Part shown: piece by piece, positions 34,737 through 44,377 of the stretch | How positions within the stretch are numbered: position 1 is the first letter of the stretch | Layout: every line of letters begins with the position of its first letter | Assembly (NCBI GenBank): GCA_028280615.1 | Contig: JANQLK010000051.1 | Span: 29,615 to 93,614, forward strand | DNA from: Woeseiaceae bacterium | GTDB lineage: Bacteria > Pseudomonadota > Gammaproteobacteria > Steroidobacterales > Woeseiaceae | Length of the DNA: 64,000 nucleotides | Direction: 5' to 3' | Translations under genes and position numbers: made by a program | The notes under the pieces: model-generated | What the model saw: only the letters and a program-made list of their open reading frames with translations | The model's database searches: none | Told to the model about the DNA's origin: nothing

Positions 34737-35600
34737 TCACTTCTCGAGTCGTGCGATCAGGCAGGACGTATCCCAGCGATTGCCGCCCATCGCCTGCAGC
34801 TCCGCGTAGTAGCCGTCGACGAGCCCTGCGAGTTCGAGCGTCGCGCCGTTGCGGCCGGCTTCGTCAAGCGCGAATCCAAGGTCCTTGCGCATCCAGTCGA
34901 TCGCGAAGCCGAACTCGAATTCGTTCGCGATCATCGTCTCCCAGCGATTGTCCATCTGCCAGGACTGCGCCGCGCCCGCGGAAATCGCGGCGATTACGCG
35001 AGCCGGATCGAGTTCGGCCCGCCTGGCGAAGTGCAGGCCCTCGGCCAGGCCCTGCACGACACCCGCGATGCAAATCTGGTTGACCATCTTGGCGAGCTGG
35101 CCCGAACCGGAGGGTCCGATCAGCGTCATCGTCCGGGCGTACGCGGCCATGACGGGCTTTAGTCGCTCGTACAGCGCCGAGTCACCGCCCAGCATGACGG
35201 TCAGCTGGCCGTTTTCCGCGCCGGCCTGGCCGCCGGAGAGCGGCGCGTCCAGGAAGCCCAGACCCTGGCCGCCGAGCACCTCGGACAGCTCGCGCGCCAG
35301 TAAGGCGGACGTCGTCGTGTGATCGACAACGGCTGCACCGTTTTTCAATGCCGCAACCGCGCCATCGTCACCGAGCAGCACGGCCCGCACGTCATCGTCG
35401 TTGCCGACGCAGACGAATACGATGTCGGCATCGGCAGCCGCGGCAGCCGGCGTTGCCGCGGCCTGACCCTCGTGCTCGTCCAGCCATCGCTCCGCTTTTT
35501 CGGCCGTCCGGTTGTAGACGACGACGTCGTGCCCGGCCGCGGCGAGATGTCCGGCCATGGGATAGCCCATGACACCGAGCCCGAAAAATGCCGTGCGCAT
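34737..35600 (-). CDS. mmsB: 3-hydroxyisobutyrate dehydrogenase-type NAD(P)-dependent reductase
   Basis: A 287-residue beta-hydroxyacid dehydrogenase. The Rossmann motif is FFGLGVMGYPMAGHLAAAGH at the N-terminus, the substrate motif DAPLSGGQAGAENGQL follows, and the catalytic Lys is in SGQLAKMVNQ. In valine catabolism the enzyme oxidises 3-hydroxyisobutyrate to methylmalonate semialdehyde, which fits its neighbours: acyl-CoA dehydrogenase, enoyl-CoA hydratase and IcmF. The ATG overlaps the TGA of the acyl-CoA dehydrogenase by one base. A relative such as tartronate semialdehyde or glyoxylate reductase cannot be excluded. Confidence 0.85.
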   Translation of the reverse strand: MRTAFFGLGVMGYPMAGHLAAAGHDVVVYNRTAEKAERWLDEHEGQAAATPAAAAADADIVFVCVGNDDDVRAVLLGDDGAVAALKNGAAVVDHTTTSALLARELSEVLGGQGLGFLDAPLSGGQAGAENGQLTVMLGGDSALYERLKPVMAAYARTMTLIGPSGSGQLAKMVNQICIAGVVQGLAEGLHFARRAELDPARVIAAISAGAAQSWQMDNRWETMIANEFEFGFAIDWMRKDLGFALDEAGRNGATLELAGLVDGYYAELQAMGGNRWDTSCLIARLEK

Positions 35601-36781
35601 CAGGCAGCGTCCGCGCGTGGCTTGGCCTCCCGCTTGCGCGGGTCGAGGCCCAGCGACCGGGCAATGATCTCGCGCATGATCTCGGAACTGCCGGCGTAGA
35701 TGCGCGAGATGCGTGCATTCGTGTACAGACGGCTGATCAGGTACTCGTCCATGTAGCCCGCCCCGCCGTGCAGCTGCACGCACTCGTCGGTCACGCGCAT
35801 CTCGACTTCGCTCGTGAACAGCTTGGCCTTGGCGGCGTCTTCGGCCGTCAGCCTGCCCTCGTTGTGCTGTGTAACGCACTGGTCGACGAACGCCTGCGCC
35901 ACGTCGATTTCCGTGCGCATGGACGCCATCTTGAATCGGGTATTCTGGAACTCGCCGACGGTCTGGCCGAAGGCCTTGCGCTCGTTGACCCAGTCGAGCG
36001 TCAGGTCGAACGCGGCGACCGCGTTGGCAAGAAAACCGACCGCTGCGAGCAGCCGCTCCTCGGCCAGGAAGTGCATCAACGAATAGAAGCCCCGGTGCAA
36101 CTCGCCGAGCAGGTTCTCCCTGGGCACCTTGACGTTGTTGAAGAACAGCTCGGCCGTATCCTGGCTCTTCAAGCCCATCTTCTTCAGGTTTTCGCCGCGC
36201 TCGAAGCCCTCCATGCCGCGTTCCACGACGAACAGGCTCATGCCGTGCCGCTTTTCGGGCTGGGTACGAGCGGCCACGACGACGAGGTCGGCGAGGATGC
36301 CGTTCGAGATGTAGGTCTTGGAGCCGTTGAGCAGGAAGTGATCGCCCTTGTCTTCGGCCTTGGTACGTATGCCGGCCACGTCGCTGCCCGCACCGGGCTC
36401 GGTCATGGCGACCGCGAGAATCTTTTCCCCGCTGACGCAGCCCGGCAGCCAACGTTGCTTCTGCTCGGGGGTGCCGAGTTCACCGATATACGGTCCCACG
36501 AGCCGGCTGTGCAGCCACAGGAAGAAGCCCTGGTCGCCGTACTTGGCATTCTCCTCCATCAGAATCTGCTCGTAGCGGAAATCGCTGACGCCGGCGCCGC
36601 CGTACTCCTCGTCGGCCCACATGCACAAGAGGCCCTGTTCGCCGGCCTTCAGGAACGCCTCGCGATCGACACAGCCGGCCTCGTGCCAGCGATCGCTGTG
36701 CGGCGCGATTTCGTTCTTGAAGAAGCTGCGCGTCGCATCGCGAAACATCTCGTGCTCTTCCTCGAACATCTGTCTGTCCAT
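35600..36781 (-). CDS. Acyl-CoA dehydrogenase (short/branched chain)
   Basis: A 393-residue flavoprotein that dehydrogenates acyl-CoA to enoyl-CoA, passing electrons to ETF. The two signatures are present: [18 protein letters not shown] for FAD/acyl contact and the C-terminal QLHGGAGYMDEYLISRLYTN segment with IYAGSSEIMREII. ATG at 36781 follows AGGA by seven bases and starts MDRQMFEEEHEMFRDATRSF. The region upstream of FGQTVGEFQ lacks the Glu seen in isovaleryl-type enzymes, so the base is probably the Glu/Asp of the standard position. It is second in the icmF operon. Confidence 0.88.
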   Translation of the reverse strand: MDRQMFEEEHEMFRDATRSFFKNEIAPHSDRWHEAGCVDREAFLKAGEQGLLCMWADEEYGGAGVSDFRYEQILMEENAKYGDQGFFLWLHSRLVGPYIGELGTPEQKQRWLPGCVSGEKILAVAMTEPGAGSDVAGIRTKAEDKGDHFLLNGSKTYISNGILADLVVVAARTQPEKRHGMSLFVVERGMEGFERGENLKKMGLKSQDTAELFFNNVKVPRENLLGELHRGFYSLMHFLAEERLLAAVGFLANAVAAFDLTLDWVNERKAFGQTVGEFQNTRFKMASMRTEIDVAQAFVDQCVTQHNEGRLTAEDAAKAKLFTSEVEMRVTDECVQLHGGAGYMDEYLISRLYTNARISRIYAGSSEIMREIIARSLGLDPRKREAKPRADAA

Positions 36782-36803
36782 GTCTTTGTCCTGTCCTGGC
36801 CGT

Positions 36804-37577
36804 CTAGCGGCCTTTGAATTCCGGGTCGCGCTTCTCGAGAAACGCCGCCACGCCCTCGGCCGCGTCTTCGGAGTCGCGAAGTTTGCCCTGCAGCTCGGCT
36901 TCCAGCCGGTAGCAGGTTGCCTCGCCGTGATCCATCGCGAGGCGCATGACCTTCTTGGTTGCCGCCACGGACAGTGGCGCCCGACGCGCGAGTTTTCGAG
37001 CCCACTCGATTGCGGCCTCGCGAAGCTCGGCGGCCGGCACCGCCCGGTTGGCAAGGCCGAGCTCGACGCAGCGCGCCGCCGGTATGCGCTCCGATTCGAC
37101 GCTCAATTCAAACGCCCGCCGGTAGCCGATCTGACGAACCAGCAGGCGATTGAGGCCGCCGTCGGGCACGAGGGAAATCGTCGTGAACGGCGACAGCATG
37201 AAGGCGTCGTCGGCCATGATCACGAGATCCGAGTGCAGCGCCACGGACATGCCGACGCCGGCCGCGAATCCGGGCACGGCCGCGATGACGGGCTTCGGTG
37301 TCTCGGATATCGCCGCGAACACGGGCCCGTACTCGTGCAGCAGCCGGTTCTTGACCGAACCGCCCTGGAGCCCGGCCTTCAGATCGGCGCCGGCGCTGAA
37401 CGCGCGTCCCTCGCCGGTCAGCACGACGGCGCGCACGGCGGCGTCCTCGTCGGCGCGTACCAGCGCATCGCGCATGGCCTTCAGGAGTTCGGTGGTGAAC
37501 CCGTTCAGCGCGTCGGGCCGATTGAGCGAAATCAGTGCAACGGCGTCGCGGAGCTCATAGCTCACCAGGTCACTCAT
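36804..37577 (-). CDS. Enoyl-CoA hydratase/isomerase family protein
   Basis: A 257-residue crotonase-fold enzyme that hydrates enoyl-CoA. The family core is ALISLNRPDALNGF, the oxyanion segment GRAFSAGADLKAG, and VIAAVPGFAAGVGMSVALHSD followed by FTTISLVPDGGL. The second catalytic acid normally at the position after SLVPD is Asp here, while the first Glu site (in the helix after the oxyanion loop) is not obvious, as in PaaG/PaaB-like members, so isomerase activity is possible. It lies between icmF (34 bases upstream) and the acyl-CoA dehydrogenase (22 bases downstream). Confidence 0.86.
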   Translation of the reverse strand: MSDLVSYELRDAVALISLNRPDALNGFTTELLKAMRDALVRADEDAAVRAVVLTGEGRAFSAGADLKAGLQGGSVKNRLLHEYGPVFAAISETPKPVIAAVPGFAAGVGMSVALHSDLVIMADDAFMLSPFTTISLVPDGGLNRLLVRQIGYRRAFELSVESERIPAARCVELGLANRAVPAAELREAAIEWARKLARRAPLSVAATKKVMRLAMDHGEATCYRLEAELQGKLRDSEDAAEGVAAFLEKRDPEFKGR

Positions 37578-37611
37578 CGTGGTCGTCTAACCTCGTTGAT
37601 GCTTTGCTTGC

Positions 37612-40600
37612 TTACATGTTCCGGCGGTACTCGCCGCCCACGGCATACAGCGCGCTCGAGATCTCGCCGAGCGAGCTTACCTTCACCGTCGACATGAGCT
37701 CTTCGAACAGGTTGCCGCGCTGGCGAGCCACGCCAGCCAGGCGTTCGAGCGCCGCGGGCGACTCGCCCGCATGCATCTCGCGAAACGCCCTGACGTGATC
37801 GATCTGGTCGCGCTTCTCCTGCTCGGTGGAGCGAATCAGTTCCTGCTCGTGCACTTCGTCTTCCTGGCCCTCCTCGGGCAGGAACGTATTGACGCCGATC
37901 AGCGGCAGCGAACCGTCATGCTTGCGGCTCTCGTAGTACAGGCTTTCTTCCTGGATCTTGCCGCGCTGGTACATCGTGTCCATCGCGCCGAGCACGCCGC
38001 CACGCTCGGAAATGCGCTCGAACTCGGCGTACACGGCCTCCTCGACGAGGTCGGTGAGTTCACTGATGATGAACGATCCCTGCCATGGGTTCTCGCAGCC
38101 GTTCAATCCGAGTTCGCGCGAGATGATCAGCTGAATCGCCACCGCGCGGCGCACCGACTGTTCGGTGGGTGTCGTGATCGCCTCGTCATAGGCGTTGGTG
38201 TGCAGGCTGTTGCAGTTGTCGAACAGCGCATACAGCGCCTGCAAGGTCGTGCGGATATCGTTGAAGCTGATTTCCTGTGCGTGCAGGCTGCGGCCCGAGG
38301 TTTGCACGTGGTACTTGAGCATCTGCGAGCGCGGGCCGGCGCCGTAACGCTCGCGCATGGCGCGGGCCCAGATGCGGCGTGCCACGCGGCCGATGACCGC
38401 GTACTCGGGATCCATGCCATTGGAGAAGAAAAAACTCAAGTTCGGCGCGAATTCGTCGATCTGCATGCCGCGGGCGAGATAGTACTCGACGATCGTGAAG
38501 CCGTTGGCGAGGGTAAACGCGAGCTGGCTGATCGGGTTCGCGCCGGCCTCGGCGATGTGATAGCCGCTGATCGAGACGCTGTAGTAATTGCGCACGTTGT
38601 TGTCGATGAAATACTGCTGTACGTCGCCCATCATCTTCATTGCGAATTCGGTCGAGAAGATGCAGGTGTTCTGCGCCTGATCTTCCTTGAGGATGTCGGC
38701 CTGCACGGTGCCGCGCACCGCGGCGAGCGTCTCTTTGCAGATACGCGCGTAGGTCTCCGCGTCGACGACCTTGTCGCCCGAAATGCCGAGCAGCCTGAGG
38801 CCCAGGCCGCTATGGCCTTCCGGCAACTCGCCCGAGTACTCGGGCCGGGTCCGGCCCTCAAAGTAGGCGTCGATCCTGCGGGCTGCTTCCGCCCAGCCGT
38901 CGCTGTCGTCGAGGTATTTCTCGACCTGCTGGTCGATCGCCGTGTTCATGAAGAAAGCGAGGATGATCGGCGCGGGACCGTTGATCGTCATCGAGACCGA
39001 CGTCGTCGGCGCGCAGAGGTCGAAACCCGAGTAGAGCTTCTTCATGTCGTCGACGGTCGCGATCGACACGCCGGAATTGCCGACCTTGCCGTAGATGTCG
39101 GGCCGTTCGTGCGGGTCTTCGCCGTACAGCGTGACCGAGTCGAAGGCAGTGGACAGGCGCGCGGCTGCCTGGCCGAGCGACAGGTAGTGAAAGCGCCGAT
39201 TGGTGCGCTCGGGCGTGCCCTCGCCGGCGAACATTCGGGTCGGATCCTCGCCCGTGCGACGATACGGGTACACGCCGCCCGTGTAGGGGTACGCACCGGG
39301 CAGGTTCTCGTTGCTCAGAAACCCGAGCAGCTCGCCCCAGTCCCGATGTCTGGGCGCCGCGATCTTCGGAATCTTCTGATGACTCAGCGACTCGCGATAG
39401 TTCTGTCCGCTGATCTCGCGCCCGCGCACCGTGTAGCGGTATTCGTCGGCCGTGATACCGGCCTTGCGCTCCGGCCACTCACGGAGCAGCCGAACGGACT
39501 CGGGCGACAGCGCGTCCAGCGTCTCGTTGTAGCGCTGCCGCAAGACCAGGAGGCTTTTGTCGGCCGATTCGGTCAGCGCGTCCTTGGGATAGGGATCGAA
39601 CGCCTCGGGCCTCTGCGCATCCTCGACGAGGCCGAGCGACTCGTAGACGTGCTGCAAGGTGCTCGCGAGCTCCGCCTGGGAATCGGCGCGCCGGTTGATC
39701 GCGCGTCCGTTTTCCGCGATCTCGGCGAGATAGCGAACCCGGCTGCCGGGGATCATCGCCTGGCCCCGAGGCTCCTTGTCCGTCACGTCGAGATCGGGAA
39801 CCCGCGTCCCGTCGCCGAGATTCAGCTTGTCGCCGACGCGCCGGCACAGCTCGACGAACATCCAGCTCACGCCGGGATCGTTGAACTGACTTGCGATGGT
39901 CGGATACACGGGCACCTCGTCGTCGGGCATCGTGAACTCGACCCGGTTGCGCTTCCACTGCTTGCGCACGTCGCGCAGCGCATCCTCGGCGCCGCGCTTG
40001 TCGAACTTGTTCAACACGACGAGATCGGCGTAGTCGAGCATGTCGATCTTCTCCAGCTGACTGGCCGCGCCGTACTCGCTCGTCATGACATAGACCGAGA
40101 AGTCGACCAGGTCGACGATCTCGGAATCGCTCTGGCCGATGCCGGCCGTCTCGACCAGCACCATGTCGAAGCCTAAGGACTTCAGGAACAGGATCTGATC
40201 GCCCAGCATCTCGCTCGTCGCGAGGTGCTGTCGGCGGGTTGCGATCGATCGCATGTAGACGCGCGGCGAACGCAGCGAATTCATGCGAATACGGTCGCCG
40301 AGCAGCGCGCCGCCCGTGCGGCGCCGTGTCGGATCGACCGCCAGGACGGCAATTTGCATGTCCGGGAACGACGCCAGGAATCGATTCAGAATCTCGTCGG
40401 TCACGCTGCTCTTGCCGGCGCCTCCCGTGCCCGTGATGCCGACGACGGGTGCGCGGCTTGCCTTGACCCGCCATTGTTTGCGCAGCGAATCGAGTTCCGC
40501 CTCATCGAGGACGCCCTCCTCGATGGCCGAGATCATCGCGGCTACACCCGTGGACGCATCCGGTTCGTCCGCGGGCGGAACGCGAGTAGCGCGGCGGCCG

Positions 40601-41055
40601 GCCTCGGTGCGCTGCACGAGATCCTTGATCATGGCTTCGAGGCCCATCTGCATGCCGTCGTGCGGGTGATAGATGCGCTCGACCCCGTAGTCTTCGAGCT
40701 GGGCGATCTCGTCGAGCGTTATCGTGCCGCCACCGCCACCGAAAACCTTGATGTGGCCGCCGCCGAGTTCGGCGAGTCGATCGACCATGTAGCGGAAGAA
40801 TTCGTTATGGCCGCCCTGGTACGAGCTGACGGCGATGCCGTCGGCGTCTTCCTGGATTGCGGCGCGGACGATGTCGTCGACGCTCCGATTGTGGCCCAGA
40901 TGAACGACCTCGACACCCTGTGCCTGGATCAGGCGGCGCATTATGTTAATCGCGGCGTCGTGACCGTCGAACAGGGATGCCGCGGTGACGAAGCGCAGCG
41001 GCGCGGACACGCGGCGGCCCGATGCGGCCGGCAGATCGTGGGCAGGCGAACTCAT
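37612..41055 (-). CDS. icmF: Fused isobutyryl-CoA mutase (B12 domain, G-protein chaperone, mutase)
   Basis: A 1147-residue AdoCbl-dependent fusion. The order is a B12-binding domain ([15 protein letters not shown], His32 as lower ligand), a MeaB-like GTPase (GTGGAGKSS at 209-217; [24 protein letters not shown]), then the mutase domain from about 560. It interconverts isobutyryl-CoA and n-butyryl-CoA. The selectivity residues fit Icm and not methylmalonyl-CoA mutase: Phe609 in RMFAGEG where Mcm has Tyr, and Gln795 in DQAQNTCIF where Mcm has Arg. Pivalyl/isovaleryl activity is known for some IcmF. The start follows GGGAG. It is first in a minus-strand operon and divergent from a TetR gene. Confidence 0.95.
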   Translation of the reverse strand: MSSPAHDLPAASGRRVSAPLRFVTAASLFDGHDAAINIMRRLIQAQGVEVVHLGHNRSVDDIVRAAIQEDADGIAVSSYQGGHNEFFRYMVDRLAELGGGHIKVFGGGGGTITLDEIAQLEDYGVERIYHPHDGMQMGLEAMIKDLVQRTEAGRRATRVPPADEPDASTGVAAMISAIEEGVLDEAELDSLRKQWRVKASRAPVVGITGTGGAGKSSVTDEILNRFLASFPDMQIAVLAVDPTRRRTGGALLGDRIRMNSLRSPRVYMRSIATRRQHLATSEMLGDQILFLKSLGFDMVLVETAGIGQSDSEIVDLVDFSVYVMTSEYGAASQLEKIDMLDYADLVVLNKFDKRGAEDALRDVRKQWKRNRVEFTMPDDEVPVYPTIASQFNDPGVSWMFVELCRRVGDKLNLGDGTRVPDLDVTDKEPRGQAMIPGSRVRYLAEIAENGRAINRRADSQAELASTLQHVYESLGLVEDAQRPEAFDPYPKDALTESADKSLLVLRQRYNETLDALSPESVRLLREWPERKAGITADEYRYTVRGREISGQNYRESLSHQKIPKIAAPRHRDWGELLGFLSNENLPGAYPYTGGVYPYRRTGEDPTRMFAGEGTPERTNRRFHYLSLGQAAARLSTAFDSVTLYGEDPHERPDIYGKVGNSGVSIATVDDMKKLYSGFDLCAPTTSVSMTINGPAPIILAFFMNTAIDQQVEKYLDDSDGWAEAARRIDAYFEGRTRPEYSGELPEGHSGLGLRLLGISGDKVVDAETYARICKETLAAVRGTVQADILKEDQAQNTCIFSTEFAMKMMGDVQQYFIDNNVRNYYSVSISGYHIAEAGANPISQLAFTLANGFTIVEYYLARGMQIDEFAPNLSFFFSNGMDPEYAVIGRVARRIWARAMRERYGAGPRSQMLKYHVQTSGRSLHAQEISFNDIRTTLQALYALFDNCNSLHTNAYDEAITTPTEQSVRRAVAIQLIISRELGLNGCENPWQGSFIISELTDLVEEAVYAEFERISERGGVLGAMDTMYQRGKIQEESLYYESRKHDGSLPLIGVNTFLPEEGQEDEVHEQELIRSTEQEKRDQIDHVRAFREMHAGESPAALERLAGVARQRGNLFEELMSTVKVSSLGEISSALYAVGGEYRRNM

Positions 41056-41080
41056 GGGAGACCTCGGAAATTTACCGACG

Positions 41081-41108
41081 TTGCAAAAATTTTAATGGCG
41101 ATTAAAAT
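41081..41108 (+). promoter_or_regulatory. TetR promoter with overlapping 20-bp palindromic operator
   Basis: A perfect inverted repeat, ATTTTAAT-GGCG-ATTAAAAT, occupies 41089-41108 between icmF and the TetR gene. It overlaps a plausible plus-strand promoter, TTGCAA (41081-41086) and TAAAAT (41103-41108), 16 bp apart. Its left edge is 34 bp from the icmF start, so a bound regulator could repress both directions. It is the natural operator candidate for the adjacent TetR protein. Binding itself is not shown by sequence. Confidence 0.65.
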
Positions 41109-41172
41109 AATCGACTTGACCGCGAAACTCAAGGGCGTGACGCGCAGGCGTCGATGCTCGAAGCAGGACGCC

Positions 41173-41787
41173 ATGGAAAGCAATGCCCTACCCCGAGGTG
41201 ACGACTCCCGGTTCACTCTGCAGCGCGACCGGATGCTCGCCGCCGCCGCGCATTGCTTCAACCAGAAAGGCTACAGCGGCACGTCACTCAAGGACGTCGC
41301 GCGACGCCTGAACCTGACCGACGCGGCGCTCTACTACTACGTCAAGAGCAAGGAAGAACTCGTCTACCAGTGCTACCTGCGCGCGGCCGATGTCGGTCGC
41401 GAGGCAATGCAGCGCGCCGTCGAAGACGGCGCAGACGGTCTCGACAAGATCAGGCGGTACCTGCGCTACCACGTCGAACTCATGGTCGGCGACCGCGGGC
41501 CGGTAGCCATCATGAGCGAAATCCCGGCCTTGAAACCCCGGCACCGCGAGCACGTGCTGGACCTGTCCCGGCGCCACAGCGCGGCCTTCGAGGCGCTGCT
41601 CGAAGAAGGTATCGGCGACGGCAGCATACGTGCGCTGGACGTTCGCATGACGGGAAACGCGATCATGGGATCGATCAACTGGATTCCGAAGTGGCATCAC
41701 GGCGACCCGGACGTGGCGGCGCAGATCGTCGCCGAGTTTCCGCTCATCCTGTCAGCCGGACTGGCCGCCCCCGACTCGCGCCGCTGA
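41173..41787 (+). CDS. TetR family regulator divergent from icmF
   Basis: A 204-residue repressor. The N-terminal HTH is typical (AAAHCFNQKGYSGTSLKDVA, LTDAALYYYVKSKEEL), followed by a TetR_C ligand domain. ATG at 41173 has AGGA four bases upstream. An in-frame ATG at 41095 lies inside the palindrome and lacks a ribosome-binding site, so I reject it. By position it should control the icmF operon, and perhaps the acyl-CoA operon beyond, in response to an acyl-CoA ligand, as FadR/LiuR-type TetR proteins do. The ligand is an inference. Confidence 0.88.
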   Translation: MESNALPRGDDSRFTLQRDRMLAAAAHCFNQKGYSGTSLKDVARRLNLTDAALYYYVKSKEELVYQCYLRAADVGREAMQRAVEDGADGLDKIRRYLRYHVELMVGDRGPVAIMSEIPALKPRHREHVLDLSRRHSAAFEALLEEGIGDGSIRALDVRMTGNAIMGSINWIPKWHHGDPDVAAQIVAEFPLILSAGLAAPDSRR

Positions 41788-41808
41788 CGGATCGGCCGGA
41801 CGCGCCGC

Positions 41809-42549
41809 TCAGCGGTCGCTCGCCCTGGCCGCCGACTCTTCCCGATCGGTGATCGTCGTCACGTAGCGATCCACCTGCGCCTGCAGCAATTCGATATCCA
41901 GTGAGTCGGCATCGACGATGATCTCGCTCATCGCGAGCGTCCTGGCCATGAATGCCAGCCGGCTCTCGATACGAGACTGGATCCTGCGGACGCGTTCGCT
42001 CGCGTCCATGCTTTCGCCCGAACGGACATCTACCGACAAGACCGGACTCGAGGCGCTCGTCGTCCGCGATCCCGTGATGCCGGACAGCATACGATAATCC
42101 TCGCGAATGAGTTTCAGAAGCAGCACGGCGTCGCTGTACTGCTCGCGCAGTTCCTTATACAGGTAATCCGAGCGGACCTGGTTCGCCTCACTCATGCCCG
42201 TGAGCAGCTGGTCGCGCGCGAGCAGGAATTCGCCGCTGGCGCGTTCCGCCGCGAGCCGGTACCACGCTGACGCCATGATGGCATCCTCTGCGACGCCCAG
42301 CCCGTTCAGGTACATATAGCCGACGGTGTACTGCGCGTACTTGTCGCCAATCGGCGCGAGGTCGTGCCGGTAGATCGTGAACGCGCGATCGTAGTCGCGG
42401 CTTTCGAAGAGATCATTCGCCTTCGCCTGGACGGCCAGCGTCCGCGAATTCACGGTCTTGTCCGTGTGCGGCCCCACGCTTTGGGCCACCGCGGACGTGG
42501 CGCAGGCGAGCACTGCGACGAGGGCGAGAAGTATGTACCTTGCGTTCAA
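41809..42549 (-). CDS. Exported SEL1/TPR-like repeat protein of unknown function
   Basis: A protein of about 246 residues. TTG at 42549 has GGAG eight bases before it and opens a good signal peptide (MNARYILLALVAVLACATSA, AQS); ATG-type starts further up would run into the crotonase gene. One SEL1-like repeat is clear (YAQYTVGYMYLNGLGVAEDA, ASAWYRLAAE), preceded by a TPR-like helix pair. The C-terminal half is a long helical, probably coiled segment (SERVRRIQSRIESRLAF). It lies 19 bases after the crotonase stop. A periplasmic scaffold role is plausible but unproven. Confidence 0.65.
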   Translation of the reverse strand: MNARYILLALVAVLACATSAVAQSVGPHTDKTVNSRTLAVQAKANDLFESRDYDRAFTIYRHDLAPIGDKYAQYTVGYMYLNGLGVAEDAIMASAWYRLAAERASGEFLLARDQLLTGMSEANQVRSDYLYKELREQYSDAVLLLKLIREDYRMLSGITGSRTTSASSPVLSVDVRSGESMDASERVRRIQSRIESRLAFMARTLAMSEIIVDADSLDIELLQAQVDRYVTTITDREESAARASDR

Positions 42550-42568
42550 GATTCCCGCTCCAGAGGAA

Positions 42569-43405
42569 TTAGCTGGGGTATTTGAGTACGTCGGAGGCCG
42601 CAAAGTTCCGGTCCGGGTCGGCAAAATCCGGGGCCCGCTTTTCGAAATTGGCGCGCGCGGCCTCGGCCTGGTTGGGAGCGGACATGACGGCTACCTGCGT
42701 GGCAGCCTCGAGGGCCAGCGCATCGGCCACGGGCAGTGAGAATCCGCGCCGGAACATGCTCTTCATTGCCCGCACGGCATCCGGCGATTTGGTGGCGACG
42801 TCCCCGGCCCACTCGTTCGCCGCCGCCAGCGAGTCCTTATGCACCGCCGTTATAAGTCCTGCCGAGAGCGCCTCGTCGGCGCCGACAACCCGGCCCGTGA
42901 AGGCGAGTTCCTTGAGCCGGTCGAGCGACACGACGCCGCGCGCCGTTGCCAGCATGGCCATGTCAGGCACGATGCCCCACTTGACCTCCATGATCGACAG
43001 GTTCGTTGTCGGCGTTGCGTAGCGCAGGTCGGCGCCGAGCGCGATTTGCAGGCCCGCGCCGTAGGTCTCGCCTTCGAGGGCGCAGACGACGGGAACGGGA
43101 ACCTCCCGCCAGACCCATGCGGCACGCTGGAACAGGTTTGCCGGCGAAGGCGCCTCAGGCTTCATGCCGCCGCTCGCGAACAGGTCGCCCGCCTCGGACA
43201 GGATCGTTATGTCGATGCCCGCGGAGAAGGTTCCGCCGGCGCCGGAAAGTACGACGGCGCGGACCGCCGGATCCGCTGAAATCCGGTTACCCGCCTCCGC
43301 GAGCGCGCGGAACATGTCGAGATTGATCGCATTGCGCTTGCCAGGCCGGTTCAGCACGACCTGCGCGACATGCGACTCAATGCTCACCGTGACGACATCG
43401 CTCAT
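42569..43405 (-). CDS. Crotonase/enoyl-CoA hydratase family protein
   Basis: A 278-residue crotonase: VVLNRPGKRNAINLDMFRAL, the oxyanion segment GGTFSAGIDITIL, CALEGETYGAGLQIALGADL, and MEVKWGIVPDMA with the late acidic residue. It resembles the dienoyl-CoA isomerase or hydratase side of the family (an Ile-Asp pair in the first loop). ATG at 43405 is preceded by GGGAG. It follows the MaoC-like gene by 40 bases in the leucine-type operon, where 3-methylglutaconyl-CoA hydratase (LiuC) would be expected; I cannot decide between LiuC and a general hydratase. Confidence 0.82.
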   Translation of the reverse strand: MSDVVTVSIESHVAQVVLNRPGKRNAINLDMFRALAEAGNRISADPAVRAVVLSGAGGTFSAGIDITILSEAGDLFASGGMKPEAPSPANLFQRAAWVWREVPVPVVCALEGETYGAGLQIALGADLRYATPTTNLSIMEVKWGIVPDMAMLATARGVVSLDRLKELAFTGRVVGADEALSAGLITAVHKDSLAAANEWAGDVATKSPDAVRAMKSMFRRGFSLPVADALALEAATQVAVMSAPNQAEAARANFEKRAPDFADPDRNFAASDVLKYPS

Positions 43406-43445
43406 TTCAGCTCCCGTTCGTATGTTGTGACGTTGCCGTGTTCGC

Positions 43446-44303
43446 CTATACCGACAGGATGCAGCGTCCGTTACGCAGAACGACCGAGCCGCGTTCGGGC
43501 ACGGTGCACTGGAAGGATACGGTATCGCCGTCCTGCCACATATCCGTCGTGATGGTATCGCCGGGCAGGACAGGCGCGGAAAAGCGCGCATCGAGCGCCG
43601 AAATCAACGTGTGGTCGTAGTCGCAGATCGTTCTGAGAATCGCGTGGCAGGCGACCCCGTAGGTGCACAGGCCGTGCAGAATCGGCACGTCGTAGCCAAC
43701 GGACCGGGCCAGCCCCGGATCCGAATGCAGCGGATTGCGGTCGCCGTTGAGGCGATACCAGAGCGCCTGATCCGACCGCGTGTCGAGTTCACAGCTGAAA
43801 TCGGGCTCGCGCCTCGGCGCACGGTGCGGCGTCGGCCCTTTGCCGTTGGGTCCGCCGAACCCGCCGTCGCCCCGCGCCACGATCGTGTTGCCGAGCGAGA
43901 ACAGGACCGTGTCGTCATGCGCAAGCCGCGCCTCCGCCTCGAACAGCACGAGCGCGCCAAGCTTCGGCCCGCGGTCGAATGCGGCCGCGATACGCTTGTT
44001 GATCAGGAGATCCGCAGCCGCCGGCAGCGGCCGGAACAGTTCGAGCCGCTGCTCGGCGTGCAGGACCTGGCTGTAGTCCCAGCCGAGGTCGGGCGGAAAC
44101 ATGTCGGGCACGAGGACCGTGGCGAGCGACGGCAGGGTCCTTGGCGCGCCGTCACGCTCCGTGACGTAGGCCAGTTCCTGCGGGTCGAGCGGATCCCGGG
44201 CGAGCCCGACGCTCAAGGCGTAAAGCATCGATTCGGTATCGCGATAGCTGAAAGGCAGGTCGACGACGCTGGTCGCCATGAGCTTGTCGTAATCGAGTGC
44301 CAT
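43446..44303 (-). CDS. MaoC-like double hot-dog enoyl-CoA hydratase
   Basis: A 285-residue double hot-dog protein of the (R)-specific hydratase 2 type. The catalytic segment is ALWYRLNGDRNPLHSDPGLA (Asp/Asn and His dyad), followed by GYDVPILHGLCTYG. The N-terminal hot-dog half has degenerate features (SVVDLPFSYRDTESMLYALS). Hydratase 2 enzymes act on (3R)-hydroxyacyl-CoA or branched substrates such as sterol and isoprenoid side chains. The length and layout match the family. It is placed between the phosphotransferase and crotonase genes. Confidence 0.85.
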   Translation of the reverse strand: MALDYDKLMATSVVDLPFSYRDTESMLYALSVGLARDPLDPQELAYVTERDGAPRTLPSLATVLVPDMFPPDLGWDYSQVLHAEQRLELFRPLPAAADLLINKRIAAAFDRGPKLGALVLFEAEARLAHDDTVLFSLGNTIVARGDGGFGGPNGKGPTPHRAPRREPDFSCELDTRSDQALWYRLNGDRNPLHSDPGLARSVGYDVPILHGLCTYGVACHAILRTICDYDHTLISALDARFSAPVLPGDTITTDMWQDGDTVSFQCTVPERGSVVLRNGRCILSV

Positions 44304-44377
44304 CGGGCGTCTTTAGGTAGACCCAGTCAAATCTGGCGGGATTCTATCAGCGTGTTGCCCCGAAAGGGGCCGCGCGG

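Noticed and set aside
41095..41172. Upstream ATG start for the TetR gene
   Set aside because: It lies in the operator palindrome, has no ribosome-binding site and adds residues unlike TetR N-termini.
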